DNA of 64,000 nucleotides. Origin: CAVTSA01 sp963790575 (GTDB lineage Bacteria > Chloroflexota > Dormibacteria > Dormibacterales > Dormibacteraceae). The DNA lies in contig CAWBPD010000042.1 of the NCBI GenBank assembly GCA_963790575.1, positions 76,572 through 140,571 of the forward strand, written 5' to 3'. The notes beneath the pieces are model-generated. The model saw only the letters and a list, made by a program, of their open reading frames with translations, made no database searches and was not told the origin of the DNA. The position numbers and the translations under genes are program-made. Shown here piece by piece: positions 24,470 through 32,274 of this stretch (positions within the stretch are counted from its first letter, which is position 1; every line of letters starts with the position of its first letter).

Positions 24470-26008
24470 GTGATCGGAGAGGGTCGCCGCCTGGTGCTGG
24501 CGATGACGTTCTGCTGTGGGATGGCATCGCTGGCGCTCGAGATGGGTGCCGAGCGGCTACTCGCGCCCTACTTCGGCGACAGCCTCTACGTGTGGGGAAT
24601 CCTGATCGGGCTGGTGCTCGTGTACCTGAGCATCGGCTACGCGATCGGAGGCCGGGTGGCCGATCGCTGGCCCCGCCCGGAGGTCTTCTTTCAGATCGTC
24701 CTGGCGACCGGTCTGTGGGTCGGGCTGATCCCGCTGCTGGCGACTCCGATCCTCCTGACCGCGCTCCACGGCTTCGCGACCCTCTCGGCGGGCTTGGTGG
24801 CCACGACCGGGATCGGAGTCCTCCTGCTCTTCGCCGTCCCCACCATCGTGCTCGGGTTCGCCTCGCCCTACGCGACCCGCCTGCTCCTGGCGGAGGTAGG
24901 GTCTGGGGGCGGCACCGCGGGCCGGATCTACGCCCTCTCGACCGGCGGCAGCATCGTGGGGGTCTTCCTGCCCGTCTTCGTGACCATCCCGACCTGGGGT
25001 ACCCGCGCCACCCTGGTCGGGCTGGGGGTGCTGCTGGTCATGGTCAGCGCGACAGCACTCCAGCCCCGCCGGCGCTGGCCGGCGGCCGGGATGCTGGCGG
25101 TGGTCCTGAGCACGACGTTGTTGCTCCCGCCGTTCATCAAGCCCGCCGTGGCAGGGCACGTGATCTTCGAGGGTGAGTCGAAGTACAACTACATCCAGGT
25201 GGTTCAGGTCGGGCGGCAGACCGAGCTGACCCTGAACGAAGCGCAGACCGTCCACTCCGTCTACGACCCGCAGGACCCGCTGACCGGGAACGAATGGGAC
25301 TACCCCGTGGTCGCCACCGCGTTCGCGCCCCGGCAGCGCACGGCGCCGCGGCCACGACGGGTCGCGATCCTGGGCCTGGCGGCCGGCACCACAGCGCGCG
25401 AGCTGACGCTCGCCTACGGCCAGGCGGTCCACATCGACGGCGTCGAAGAGGATCCGGAGATCATCTCGGTGGGTGAGCGCTACTTCCACGAGACGTCGCC
25501 GAACCTGGACATCCACGTCGACGATGCGCGGTACTGGCTCACCACGCAGCCCCCCGGCGACCGCTTCGACGTGATCGTGGTCGACGCCTACCGGCAGCCC
25601 TACATCCCCTTCCAGCTCACCACCGAGCAGTTCTTCCGGCTGGTGCGCGCGCATCTGGCGCCGGGCGGGGTGGTGGTGGTCAACGCCGGGCGCACCGCCA
25701 CCGACTACCGGCTGGTGGCGGCGCTCGCCAGCACCATGCGCCCCGTCTTCAACGGCGTGTTCCTGGCCGATCCACCGAACTCCGGCAATACCGAGATCTA
25801 CGGGACCACGGCACCGACGTCCGTGGCCGCGATCCAACACAACCTCGCCCTGCTCCGGCCTCCGCTCGCGCGACAGGTGGCGCAGGAGGCGTCGCAGAGC
25901 CACCTCCGGCCCTCGCCGTATCACGGGCCGGTCTACACCGACAACCTCGACCCCATCGAACAGCTCACCGACTCGGTGATCTTTCAGTTCGCCACCGGGG
26001 GCGGCTAG
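24470..26008 (+). CDS. membrane-fused spermidine synthase-like protein
   Basis: 512 residues: seven or eight N-terminal hydrophobic helices (about 5-220) joined to a spermidine-synthase-fold domain. The latter shows the aminopropyl-donor-binding Rossmann motif VAILGLAAGTTARELTLAYG, an acidic strand end HIDGVEEDPEI, NLDIHVDDARYWL and the catalytic-Asp segment VIVVDAYRQPYIPFQLTTEQFF. It may transfer an aminopropyl group or another SAM-derived moiety; polyamine synthesis is not proven. The GTG start is leaderless-like (TAGCCT six bases upstream). A paralogue of the membrane half follows three bases downstream. Confidence 0.85.
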   Translation: MIGEGRRLVLAMTFCCGMASLALEMGAERLLAPYFGDSLYVWGILIGLVLVYLSIGYAIGGRVADRWPRPEVFFQIVLATGLWVGLIPLLATPILLTALHGFATLSAGLVATTGIGVLLLFAVPTIVLGFASPYATRLLLAEVGSGGGTAGRIYALSTGGSIVGVFLPVFVTIPTWGTRATLVGLGVLLVMVSATALQPRRRWPAAGMLAVVLSTTLLLPPFIKPAVAGHVIFEGESKYNYIQVVQVGRQTELTLNEAQTVHSVYDPQDPLTGNEWDYPVVATAFAPRQRTAPRPRRVAILGLAAGTTARELTLAYGQAVHIDGVEEDPEIISVGERYFHETSPNLDIHVDDARYWLTTQPPGDRFDVIVVDAYRQPYIPFQLTTEQFFRLVRAHLAPGGVVVVNAGRTATDYRLVAALASTMRPVFNGVFLADPPNSGNTEIYGTTAPTSVAAIQHNLALLRPPLARQVAQEASQSHLRPSPYHGPVYTDNLDPIEQLTDSVIFQFATGGG

Positions 26009-26011
26009 GCG

Positions 26012-26656
26012 GTGCGACTCGCGATCCTGACCATGACCGTCGTCTGTGGGGCCTGCTCGCTCGCGGTCGAGATGGCCGCCTCGCAGCTCCTCGCCCCATA
26101 CTTCGGGGACAGCATCAACGTGTGGGCGGTCCTGATCGTGATCATCCTCCTCTCCCTGAGCGCCGGCTACGTCCTGGGGGGTAGGATCGCCGACCGCTGG
26201 CCGCGCGCCTGGCTGTTCTTCCTGCTCCAGGGCGCCGGTGGTGCCTGGGTGGTGCTGATCCCGGCCGCCGGCGGCGCCGTGCCGGGTGCCTCGCTGCACG
26301 CGTTCGCGGGCGTCCCCGGAGGAGCGGTGGCGTCGGCTTTCGTCGCCGTGCTGGCACTCTTCGCCGTCCCCACCGTCGTCTTCGGGTGCGCGTCGCCGTT
26401 CGCGATCCGTCTCCTGCTCCCGCGGATCGAGGCCGGCGGCTCCACCACGGGTCGCGTCTACGCGCTCACCACGGCCGGGAGCCTGCTCGGGACCCTGATC
26501 CCGGTCTTTGTGACCATCCCGTACCTGGGGACCGCGCAGACCCTGGCCGGCGCCGGGCTGCTGCTGGTTCTCTTCGGAGCGGGGACGTTCGCGGCCTCGC
26601 TGCTCCGCCCCCGGCCCGAACCCATCCGCGAAGCCGGTACGGTGCGGGTGCGATGA
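26012..26656 (+). CDS. membrane paralogue of the preceding N-terminal domain
   Basis: A 214-residue membrane protein homologous to the first half of its upstream neighbour: ACSLAVEMAASQLLAPYFGDSINVWAVLI matches ASLALEMGAERLLAPYFGDSLYVWGILI, and the shared segments GGRIADRWPRAWLFF, FAVPTVVFGCASPFAIRLLLP and PVFVTIPYLGT follow. The synthase domain is absent, so it either pairs with the full-length paralogue or arose by duplication and loss of the catalytic half. GTG start, three bases after the neighbour's stop; ATGA overlap with the CocE gene. Confidence 0.82.
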   Translation: MRLAILTMTVVCGACSLAVEMAASQLLAPYFGDSINVWAVLIVIILLSLSAGYVLGGRIADRWPRAWLFFLLQGAGGAWVVLIPAAGGAVPGASLHAFAGVPGGAVASAFVAVLALFAVPTVVFGCASPFAIRLLLPRIEAGGSTTGRVYALTTAGSLLGTLIPVFVTIPYLGTAQTLAGAGLLLVLFGAGTFAASLLRPRPEPIREAGTVRVR

Positions 26657-28281
26657 CGGTGCTGAGCCGGGCGGTGGCGCGCCTGGCCCGCCTGCGTCCG
26701 CCGGAGACCCCCCAGGTGCTGGTGGAGCGCGACCTCCGACTCCGCGCGCCGGACGGCGTCGACCTACTGACCGATCTCCACCTGCCGGCGGACGGCGCGG
26801 CCCGCCCGACGGTGCTGGTGCGCACCCCCTACGGCCGCTCCGGCTTGATCGCGATCTTCGCGCTTCCCTTCGCCGAGCGCGGCTACAACCTGGTGATCCA
26901 GTCCACCCGGGGCACTTTCGGGTCGGGCGGAGAGATGGACTTTGCCAGGGAGGCGGCGGACGGGCGGAGCGTGGCCGACTGGATCGTGACGCAGCCGTGG
27001 TCCGACGGGGCGATCGCAACCTTCGGACCCAGCTACCTCAGCTTCACGCAGTGGGCGCTGGCCTCAACGCGGCCGCCGCAGCTGCGCGCGATGGCGATCC
27101 AGATCATGGCCTCCGACCGGCGGAGGTCCTACTATCCGGGCGGGTCCTTCGCGCTGGACAACGCGCTGGAATGGATCCAGTGGATCGCGATCCAGGAGCA
27201 GCCGAACGCGCGGCTGGCGTACTTCCGGGAGAGAGGAGCCAAGGCCGCGGCGGCGCGGATGACGCTGCCGCTGCGCGACGCCGACCTGGTCGTCACCGGC
27301 CACCACGTGCCCTACTACCAGGAGTGGCTGGAGCACTCGGAACCGGGCGATCCCTACTGGGAACCGGTGCGCTACACGCCCGTGATCCCGGAGTTGGGGA
27401 TTCCGATCTCCTTCGTGGCCGGCTGGTACGACTACTTCCTCCCCTACGAGCTGGACGACTGGGAGGCGGTGGTCGCCTCGGGCGCTCCGACGCAGCTGGT
27501 GGTAGGGCCCTGGACCCACCGCAGCGGGCGCGGGATGCTGACGGCGCTGCGTGAGGCGCTGGACTGGTTCGACGTGCACATGCGGGGTCTGTCGCGGCCG
27601 GGGCCGGCGGCGCCCGTCCGCCTCGCCATCCAGCCCAACCGCGGGTGGATCGAGAGCGAGGCATGGCCGCTCGCCGCGCCGCTGCGCTGGCACTTGTGGC
27701 CGGACGCGACGCTGCGCGAGCCGGGACCGCCTCCAGGCCCACCCGACCGCTACCGCTACGATCCGGCCGACCCCACGCCCCAGGTGGGCGGAAGCATGCT
27801 CTCGCGGGAGGCCGGAACGCGCGACAACCGCCGGCTGGAGGCGCGGGACGACGTCCTCACGTTCACCAGCCGGCCACTCCGCGACACGCTCACGATCGTG
27901 GGACCGGTCGCCGCGGACATCTACGTCGAGTGCGACCGGGAGCACTTCGACGTCTTCGCCCGCCTCTGCGACGTGGATCGGAGGGGGCGTTCCCGCAACG
28001 TCACCGATGGCCTGGTCCGCATCCGACCCGATCAAACGGCGCCGGATGCGGAGGGGGTCCGGCGAGTGTTGGTCGAGCTCTTTCCGACCGCCTACAGCTT
28101 CCCTGCCGGCCACCGGGTCCGCCTTCAGGTGTCGGGCGGAGCGCACCCGCGGTACGCGCGCAACCTCGGGAGTGGAGAGCCGCTGGGCACCGGCACCACC
28201 CTGCTCGTCCAGTCGGTGGGTCTCCATCACGACCCCGTGCACCCGTCCGGCCTCGAGCTTCCGGTTTGGGAGCGCCCGTAG
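26653..28281 (+). CDS. CocE/NonD-family hydrolase (X-Pro dipeptidyl-peptidase S15-like)
   Basis: A 542-residue serine hydrolase: an alpha/beta core then a C-terminal jelly-roll domain (SRPLRDTLTIVGPVAADIYVECDREHFDVFARLCDVD). The nucleophile is in FGPSYLSFTQW (usual form GxSYxG), the acid in GWYDYFLPYE and the His in VVGPWTHRSGR. Members hydrolyse acylated esters or amides such as cocaine, glutaryl-cephalosporins and amino-acid esters; the natural substrate is unknown. The ATG overlaps the upstream stop (ATGA), so it belongs to the 24470-28562 operon. No signal peptide is visible. Confidence 0.9.
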   Translation: MTVLSRAVARLARLRPPETPQVLVERDLRLRAPDGVDLLTDLHLPADGAARPTVLVRTPYGRSGLIAIFALPFAERGYNLVIQSTRGTFGSGGEMDFAREAADGRSVADWIVTQPWSDGAIATFGPSYLSFTQWALASTRPPQLRAMAIQIMASDRRRSYYPGGSFALDNALEWIQWIAIQEQPNARLAYFRERGAKAAAARMTLPLRDADLVVTGHHVPYYQEWLEHSEPGDPYWEPVRYTPVIPELGIPISFVAGWYDYFLPYELDDWEAVVASGAPTQLVVGPWTHRSGRGMLTALREALDWFDVHMRGLSRPGPAAPVRLAIQPNRGWIESEAWPLAAPLRWHLWPDATLREPGPPPGPPDRYRYDPADPTPQVGGSMLSREAGTRDNRRLEARDDVLTFTSRPLRDTLTIVGPVAADIYVECDREHFDVFARLCDVDRRGRSRNVTDGLVRIRPDQTAPDAEGVRRVLVELFPTAYSFPAGHRVRLQVSGGAHPRYARNLGSGEPLGTGTTLLVQSVGLHHDPVHPSGLELPVWERP

Positions 28282-28292
28282 ACTGTGCGCAC

Positions 28293-28562
28293 ATGAAGCT
28301 GCGCACGGCTCTGGGGATAACGATCGGGTCCCTCCTGGTCGGGATGGCCATCGGCACCGAGCTGGCCAAGCCGCCCTCGGTCCGGACCTGGGAAGGGAGG
28401 ATCGGCGGGGTCCTGCCCTACGATCTCCGGTTCCCGACCCTGGACCGGCTACGCGAGCGCTACTGGAACCCCGACTCCGACCGCCTGCTCACCAAGCAAC
28501 CGTTCGGCGTCGGCTGGACGTTCAACGTGGGCCGGATCGCGCGGCTCTTCGGCTGGGCCTAA
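28293..28562 (+). CDS. DUF5808-family small membrane protein
   Basis: An 89-residue protein with one N-terminal hydrophobic helix (about 5-22) and a C-terminal motif ERYWNPDSDRLLTKQPFGVGWTFNVGRI that matches the Pro-Asp...GxGWTxN pattern of DUF5808. Function unknown. A TAGACT hexamer overlapping the CocE stop ends eight bases before the ATG, suggesting a separate leaderless start. It is the last gene before the second copy of the large repeat. Confidence 0.75.
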   Translation: MKLRTALGITIGSLLVGMAIGTELAKPPSVRTWEGRIGGVLPYDLRFPTLDRLRERYWNPDSDRLLTKQPFGVGWTFNVGRIARLFGWA

Positions 28563-28582
28563 GAGGTCGGGGGGCGGGGGCG

Positions 28583-28931
28583 GATTTCCGGGCGGACCTC
28601 CGGGCGACTTCGGACTGGCGTCCGAGCGCTGGCGCGCACGGCTGACTGCGAACGACTTCGGACTGGCGTCCGAGCGCTGGCGCGCACGGCTGTGTAGGGG
28701 CCCAGCGTGCCGGTTGTGTGGCTGCGATTTGTCTTACTTGGGAGGGCTGGCGCCCCCCAAACCCCCCCGGCGGCGCTTGCCGCCGAACCCTGCCGGGCCT
28801 GCAGTGGCGGCTCTTTCGTGAGGTCGTCTTTGCTCGCTTCGGGCTGTCGCCCGAGCTGCGCCCGCTTGTGCGTAACCACCGGGTTCCTACGGCTGCTCAG
28901 TGGGTGGGCTGCGGGTGGCGACGGGTGCTGA
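28583..28931. repeat. about 350-bp dispersed intergenic repeat, copy 2 (inverted)
   Basis: Reverse-oriented relative of 22452-22834. Hairpins read on this strand: TCGGAC-TGGC-GTCCGA twice (28610-28625 and 28658-28673, inside a 48-base direct repeat), GGAGGGC-TGGC-GCCCCCC (28741-28758, one G-U on the other strand), CGGCGGC-GCTT-GCCGCCG (28768-28785) and TCGGGC-TGTC-GCCCGA (28839-28854). It lies between the convergent DUF5808 and Dps genes and explains this 395-base gap; I see no protein-coding gene in it. Confidence 0.75.
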
Positions 28932-28957
28932 CGGGGCGCGGGGGCCGGGCGGGCGGC

Positions 28958-29458
28958 TTACTTTTCGCGCTCGCGGTGGGCTTCGAACATCCAGAGCTGC
29001 TTCTCGATGCCCTCCAGCACGGAGATCACCAGGTCCTGGGACACCGGGTCGAGCTCTCCCAGCTGGCCGAGGCGGGAGTGGCCGACCTGGGAGACCGTCC
29101 CCAGTGCGGCCACCATCCGCTCCACCACCTCCTCGTCGCTGATCCGGCCCTCGGGGAACTTGTCCAGGTGGGAGTTCTTGGCGAGGGTGTCGGCGCGGCC
29201 GTCCGCTGCCACCCCCAGCTGCAGCAGGCGCTCGGCGAGGGTGTCGGCCCCCTCTCGCGCCACGTCCACCAGCTCGTCCAGCTGCAGGTGCAGGTCCCGG
29301 AACGAGGGGCCGCGCAGGTTCCAGTGCGCCTGCTTCCCGATCAGCGAGAGGTCGGTCACATCGACCACCAGCTCCTGGAGCATCTCGGCCGCCGCGAGGC
29401 GGTCGTCGAGGCTGATCGCAGCCACATGCGCGTTGATTGCGGAGGTGTCCTCGGCCAT
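28958..29458 (-). CDS. dps: Dps/ferritin-like DNA-protection protein
   Basis: A 166-residue four-helix ferritin-like protein. The Dps ferroxidase signature is visible: KQAHWNLRGPSFRDLHLQLDELVDVAREGADTLAERLLQLG supplies the His, Asp and Glu ligands shared between subunits. It would oxidise Fe(II) with peroxide, store iron and protect DNA. Its ATG is seven bases downstream of a TACAAT -10 box with no SD, so the mRNA is probably leaderless. It lies directly downstream of the thioesterase gene but has its own promoter. Confidence 0.92.
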   Translation of the reverse strand: MAEDTSAINAHVAAISLDDRLAAAEMLQELVVDVTDLSLIGKQAHWNLRGPSFRDLHLQLDELVDVAREGADTLAERLLQLGVAADGRADTLAKNSHLDKFPEGRISDEEVVERMVAALGTVSQVGHSRLGQLGELDPVSQDLVISVLEGIEKQLWMFEAHREREK

Positions 29459-29465
29459 GGTCGCG

Positions 29466-29495
29466 ATTGTAGGGCCGCCGCACCCCCCGTCTCAA
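29466..29495 (-). promoter_or_regulatory. promoter for dps (leaderless)
   Basis: Minus strand: TTGAGA (29490-29495), 18-base spacer, TACAAT (29466-29471), then seven bases to the ATG at 29458. The -35 box overlaps the stop codon of the thioesterase gene. Confidence 0.65.
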
Positions 29496-29944
29496 AGGCG
29501 GTGGTCGCCGACCGGGGACCCGTCCAGGGAACGTGCCGGGTCCAGGCCCAGCAACCGCACCTTGCCGATCGCGACCGGCCGCTGCTGCTCGTCCTCGATC
29601 GCCACCTCCCAGACCTGGGTGGTGCGCCCCCGAGCGTGCGGCGTGGCGGTCGCACGCAGCCGTCCCGAACGGACGGCACGCAGAAAGCTGGTGCTGTTCT
29701 CGACGCCCACCACGGAGAGGCCGCGCGGCTCCGCCCAGATCGCGGCCGCCAACGAGGCCAGCGTCTCCACCACGCTGCAGTGGACGCCGCCGTGAGCGAT
29801 CCCGTACGCCTGGTGCTGCTTGGGCGTGATCTCGTACTCGCCCACCACGCGGTCCGCCGTGGCCTCCAGCACCCGCAGGCCGATCTCGGCCACCCAGCCC
29901 TCCCGCGTCAACTCGTCGAGCCGGGCCATGATCGAATCCGCCAT
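29492..29944 (-). CDS. PaaI-like hotdog thioesterase
   Basis: A 150-residue hotdog protein: GIAHGGVHCSVVETLASLAAAIW carries the HGG(V/A)-x-Glu active-site motif of PaaI/YdiI-type acyl-CoA thioesterases, and FLRAVRSGRLRATATPHARGRTTQVWEVAIEDEQQRPVAIGKVRLLGL is the typical second half. It hydrolyses an acyl- or aryl-CoA; the substrate is unknown. ATG 29944 follows a TAGGCT hexamer by eight bases with no SD, a leaderless-like arrangement. The frame remains open to 30211, but those extra residues are unlike the family. Confidence 0.88.
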   Translation of the reverse strand: MADSIMARLDELTREGWVAEIGLRVLEATADRVVGEYEITPKQHQAYGIAHGGVHCSVVETLASLAAAIWAEPRGLSVVGVENSTSFLRAVRSGRLRATATPHARGRTTQVWEVAIEDEQQRPVAIGKVRLLGLDPARSLDGSPVGDHRL

Positions 29945-30095
29945 CGCGGCGAAGCCTACCCGGATGCTGCCGCCTTGGACGAGGAACGGCCGGAGCCCCT
30001 CGGGCCCCGGCCGTGTCCTCTCCGGTTGCCCGGAGTTCTGCTCGCAAAGCCTCCGCCTCTGACTCCAGGAGTCCGAGATGGAATGTCGAGAGCGC

Positions 30096-30164
30096 TTAGA
30101 GGATCTCCCCCCGCACTCCCGGCAGGCAAACGAGGCGGTTGGCTTTACGACTCGGTCTATCCAA
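30096..30164 (-). CDS. possible 22-residue small ORF with perfect Shine-Dalgarno
   Basis: On the minus strand AAAGGAGGTGA is followed after seven bases by TTG (30164) and a 22-codon frame, MDRPSRKANRLVCLPGVRGEIL, ending in TAA at 30096. So complete an SD is rare in this window. It lies in the 354-base gap between the thioesterase and galT, which is otherwise without a recognisable gene. It could be a leader peptide or chance. Confidence 0.25.
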   Translation of the reverse strand: MDRPSRKANRLVCLPGVRGEIL

Positions 30165-30237
30165 CGCGGCCTCACCTCCTTTGCCACACGGGCGATGAAC
30201 TCGCGTGGCACCCCCGGGGCGCCGCCGCGGCTCCTTC

Positions 30238-30286
30238 AGTATAGGGGGCGAACCGGCTGGGGCTGGGCACGGCACCCCTCTATACT
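30238..30286. promoter_or_regulatory. inverted repeat with two outward TATACT boxes upstream of galT
   Basis: AGTATAG-GGGG (30238-30248) is mirrored by CCCC-T-CTATACT (30275-30286). Each arm contains TATACT, a good -10 hexamer, reading rightward toward galT (its end is 12 bases before the ATG) and leftward. No good -35 box is seen at 17 bases. This could be a symmetric operator or divergent promoter controlling galT-galK-GH2. Confidence 0.5.
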
Positions 30287-30298
30287 TCCCGGGCACCG

Positions 30299-31339
30299 AT
30301 GCCGCGGTCCCGGGACGATGCAGCCCACGCAGCACTGGAGGAGCGGCCGCACCAGCGTCACAACCCGCTCCTCGACGAGTGGGTCACGATCTCGCCGCAG
30401 CGGACCCGGCGGCCCTGGCAGGGTGCCGAGGAGGTGCCGGGCCGGCCGCCGCCACCGAGCTACGACCCCCGGTGCTACCTGTGCCCCGGCAACGAGCGAG
30501 CGGCCGGCCGTCGCAACCCGGGCTACCAGGGTCCCTGGTGGTTCGACAACGACTTCCCGGCCCTGGACACCGCTCCACCGCCGTCGGGTGGAAGCGCCAC
30601 GGAAGGGCCGTCGCTCTACCAGGTCCGGCCCGCCACCGGTGTCTGCCGGGTGGTCTGCTTCTCTCCCCGCCACGATCTGCACCTGGCCACCCTGTCGGAG
30701 GGGGCGGTGGGGCAGGTGGTCGACCTCTGGTCACGTCAGTATGAGGAGCTCCTGGGCCGGCCCGGTATCGGCCACGTCCAGATCTTCGAGAACCGGGGGG
30801 AGATGATGGGCGCCAGCAATCCGCACCCGCACTGTCAGATCTGGGCCGACCGCACGAGCCCCACGATCCCGGCCCGCGAGCAGGCCGCCTTCGCCGGATG
30901 GGCCGGTGGCTGCCTCCTCTGCGACTACCTGACCGCCGAGGTGGGCGACGGCTCGCGCATCGTGTTCTGCGAGGGCGACGTGGTCTGCCTGGTTCCCTTC
31001 TGGGCCACCTGGCCGTTCGAGGTGATGCTGCTTCCGCGCACGCACCGTGCCGACCTGACCCAGCTGGACGGCCCCGGGCGACTCGATTGGGCCCGGGCGA
31101 TGCGACGCCTGGTGGCCGGGTACGACGATCTGTTCGGGGTGCCGTTCCCCTACTCGATGGGCCTCCATCAGCGATCCCCCCAGCCGGCGCCGTTTCATCT
31201 GCACGCTCACTACTACCCGCCGTTGCTCCGCTCCGCCACCGTCCGCAAGTTCATGGTCGGCTACGAGATGCTGGCCCAGGCCCAGCGCGACCTGACGCCG
31301 GAGGCGGCCGCGGACCGGCTGCGCCAGGTCGCGGCATGA
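30299..31339 (+). CDS. galT: galactose-1-phosphate uridylyltransferase
   Basis: A 346-residue GalT. HNPLLDEWVTISPQRTRRPWQG opens the family, CYLCPGNERA supplies the zinc Cys pair, and SNPHPHCQIWA holds the HPH active site whose second His forms the uridylyl intermediate (Cys replaces the more usual Gly or Ser next to it). HLHAHYYPPLLRS near the end is the second His cluster. It exchanges UMP between UDP-glucose and galactose-1-phosphate. It overlaps galK by ATGA; no galE is present in the window. Confidence 0.93.
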   Translation: MPRSRDDAAHAALEERPHQRHNPLLDEWVTISPQRTRRPWQGAEEVPGRPPPPSYDPRCYLCPGNERAAGRRNPGYQGPWWFDNDFPALDTAPPPSGGSATEGPSLYQVRPATGVCRVVCFSPRHDLHLATLSEGAVGQVVDLWSRQYEELLGRPGIGHVQIFENRGEMMGASNPHPHCQIWADRTSPTIPAREQAAFAGWAGGCLLCDYLTAEVGDGSRIVFCEGDVVCLVPFWATWPFEVMLLPRTHRADLTQLDGPGRLDWARAMRRLVAGYDDLFGVPFPYSMGLHQRSPQPAPFHLHAHYYPPLLRSATVRKFMVGYEMLAQAQRDLTPEAAADRLRQVAA

Positions 31340-32274
31340 CCGCCGCCACCACCCGCCAGGAGCCCGGCTGGATCGGTCGCGCGCCGGGCCGCGTGAACCT
31401 GATCGGCGAGCACGTCGACTACGTGGGCGGACCCGTCTTGCCGGTCGCCATCGACCGCTTCATCACTCTGCGCGGCCACCCCGCCGAACGCTGGTCGATC
31501 CACAGCGAGGTCGCGGGCGGCCAGGCGTACCTGGAAGTCCTGGCCGAGGAGCTTGGAGTGGGGCCACAGGAGGTCTCAATCAGTGCCACACTGCCGGCGG
31601 GCGACGGGCTCAGCAGCTCCGCGGCCCTGCTGGTCGCGTTCGCGGCCGGGCTCCGTCCCGGTGCCGACGGGGCCGACATGGCGCGCGTCTGCCAGCGGGC
31701 GGAGCAGCGCGCGACCGGCGTCGGGGTCGGGATCATGGACCAGTTCGTCTCCGCCAACGGCATCCGCGGTGCGGCCCTGCTCCTGGACACCGCCACGCTC
31801 GCCTACCGCCCGGTGCCACTGCCCCCGACGCTCCGGATCGCGGTCATCGACTCCGGCGTCCATCACCGGCTGGCGGACACTCCCTACAACGAACGGCGTC
31901 GTGAGATCGAAGCCGGCGTACCCAGGCGGCGGCGTCACGTCGACTCCGAGATCGAGCGGGTGGGCGAGTTCGTCCAGGCGCTGGAGCGCGACGACCGGCC
32001 GCGTCTGCGTGGCCTGCTCCTGACCGCGCACGCAAGCCTCCGCGACGACCTCGAGGTCACCGTCCCCGAGACCGACGCCATCGTCGACCGCGTCGCCGAT
32101 CTCCCCGGCTGTTACGGCGCCCGTCAGATGGGGGGCGGCTTCGGGGGCAGTGTCGTCGCGCTCCTCGAGGATCAGGCCACCGGGACGCTGACCGCCGCCT
32201 TTCCCGACCGTTCGGTCGTGCTCTGCGAGAGCGCGTCCGGCCCCTATGCGCGCGGCGCGGGGCCGACCTCGTGA
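31336..32274 (+). CDS. galK: galactokinase (short GHMP kinase)
   Basis: GHMP-family kinase with the galactokinase signature GRVNLIGEHVDYVGGPVLPVAI, the ATP loop LPAGDGLSSSAALLVAF, the catalytic-Asp segment GVGIMDQFVSANG and the third motif GARQMGGGFGGSVVAL. It phosphorylates galactose (or a related sugar) at C1 for GalT. At 312 residues it is shorter than the roughly 380 usual for bacterial GalK, but all motifs are retained. ATG overlaps the galT stop and its end overlaps the GH2 start, so the three genes are coupled. Confidence 0.9.
   Translation: MTAATTRQEPGWIGRAPGRVNLIGEHVDYVGGPVLPVAIDRFITLRGHPAERWSIHSEVAGGQAYLEVLAEELGVGPQEVSISATLPAGDGLSSSAALLVAFAAGLRPGADGADMARVCQRAEQRATGVGVGIMDQFVSANGIRGAALLLDTATLAYRPVPLPPTLRIAVIDSGVHHRLADTPYNERRREIEAGVPRRRRHVDSEIERVGEFVQALERDDRPRLRGLLLTAHASLRDDLEVTVPETDAIVDRVADLPGCYGARQMGGGFGGSVVALLEDQATGTLTAAFPDRSVVLCESASGPYARGAGPTS

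Noticed and set aside
30172..30182. TCACCTCCTTT resembling the 16S rRNA 3' end
   Set aside because: No other rRNA sequence is nearby; it is simply the complement of a strong Shine-Dalgarno on the minus strand.
29945..30211. N-terminal extension of the thioesterase to GTG 30211
   Set aside because: The 89 extra residues do not resemble PaaI proteins and the ATG at 29944 has its own -10-like box.
31927..31935. Galactokinase truncation
   Set aside because: The protein is short, but all GHMP motifs are present in order in one frame and the gene is coupled on both sides, so it is not a fragment.
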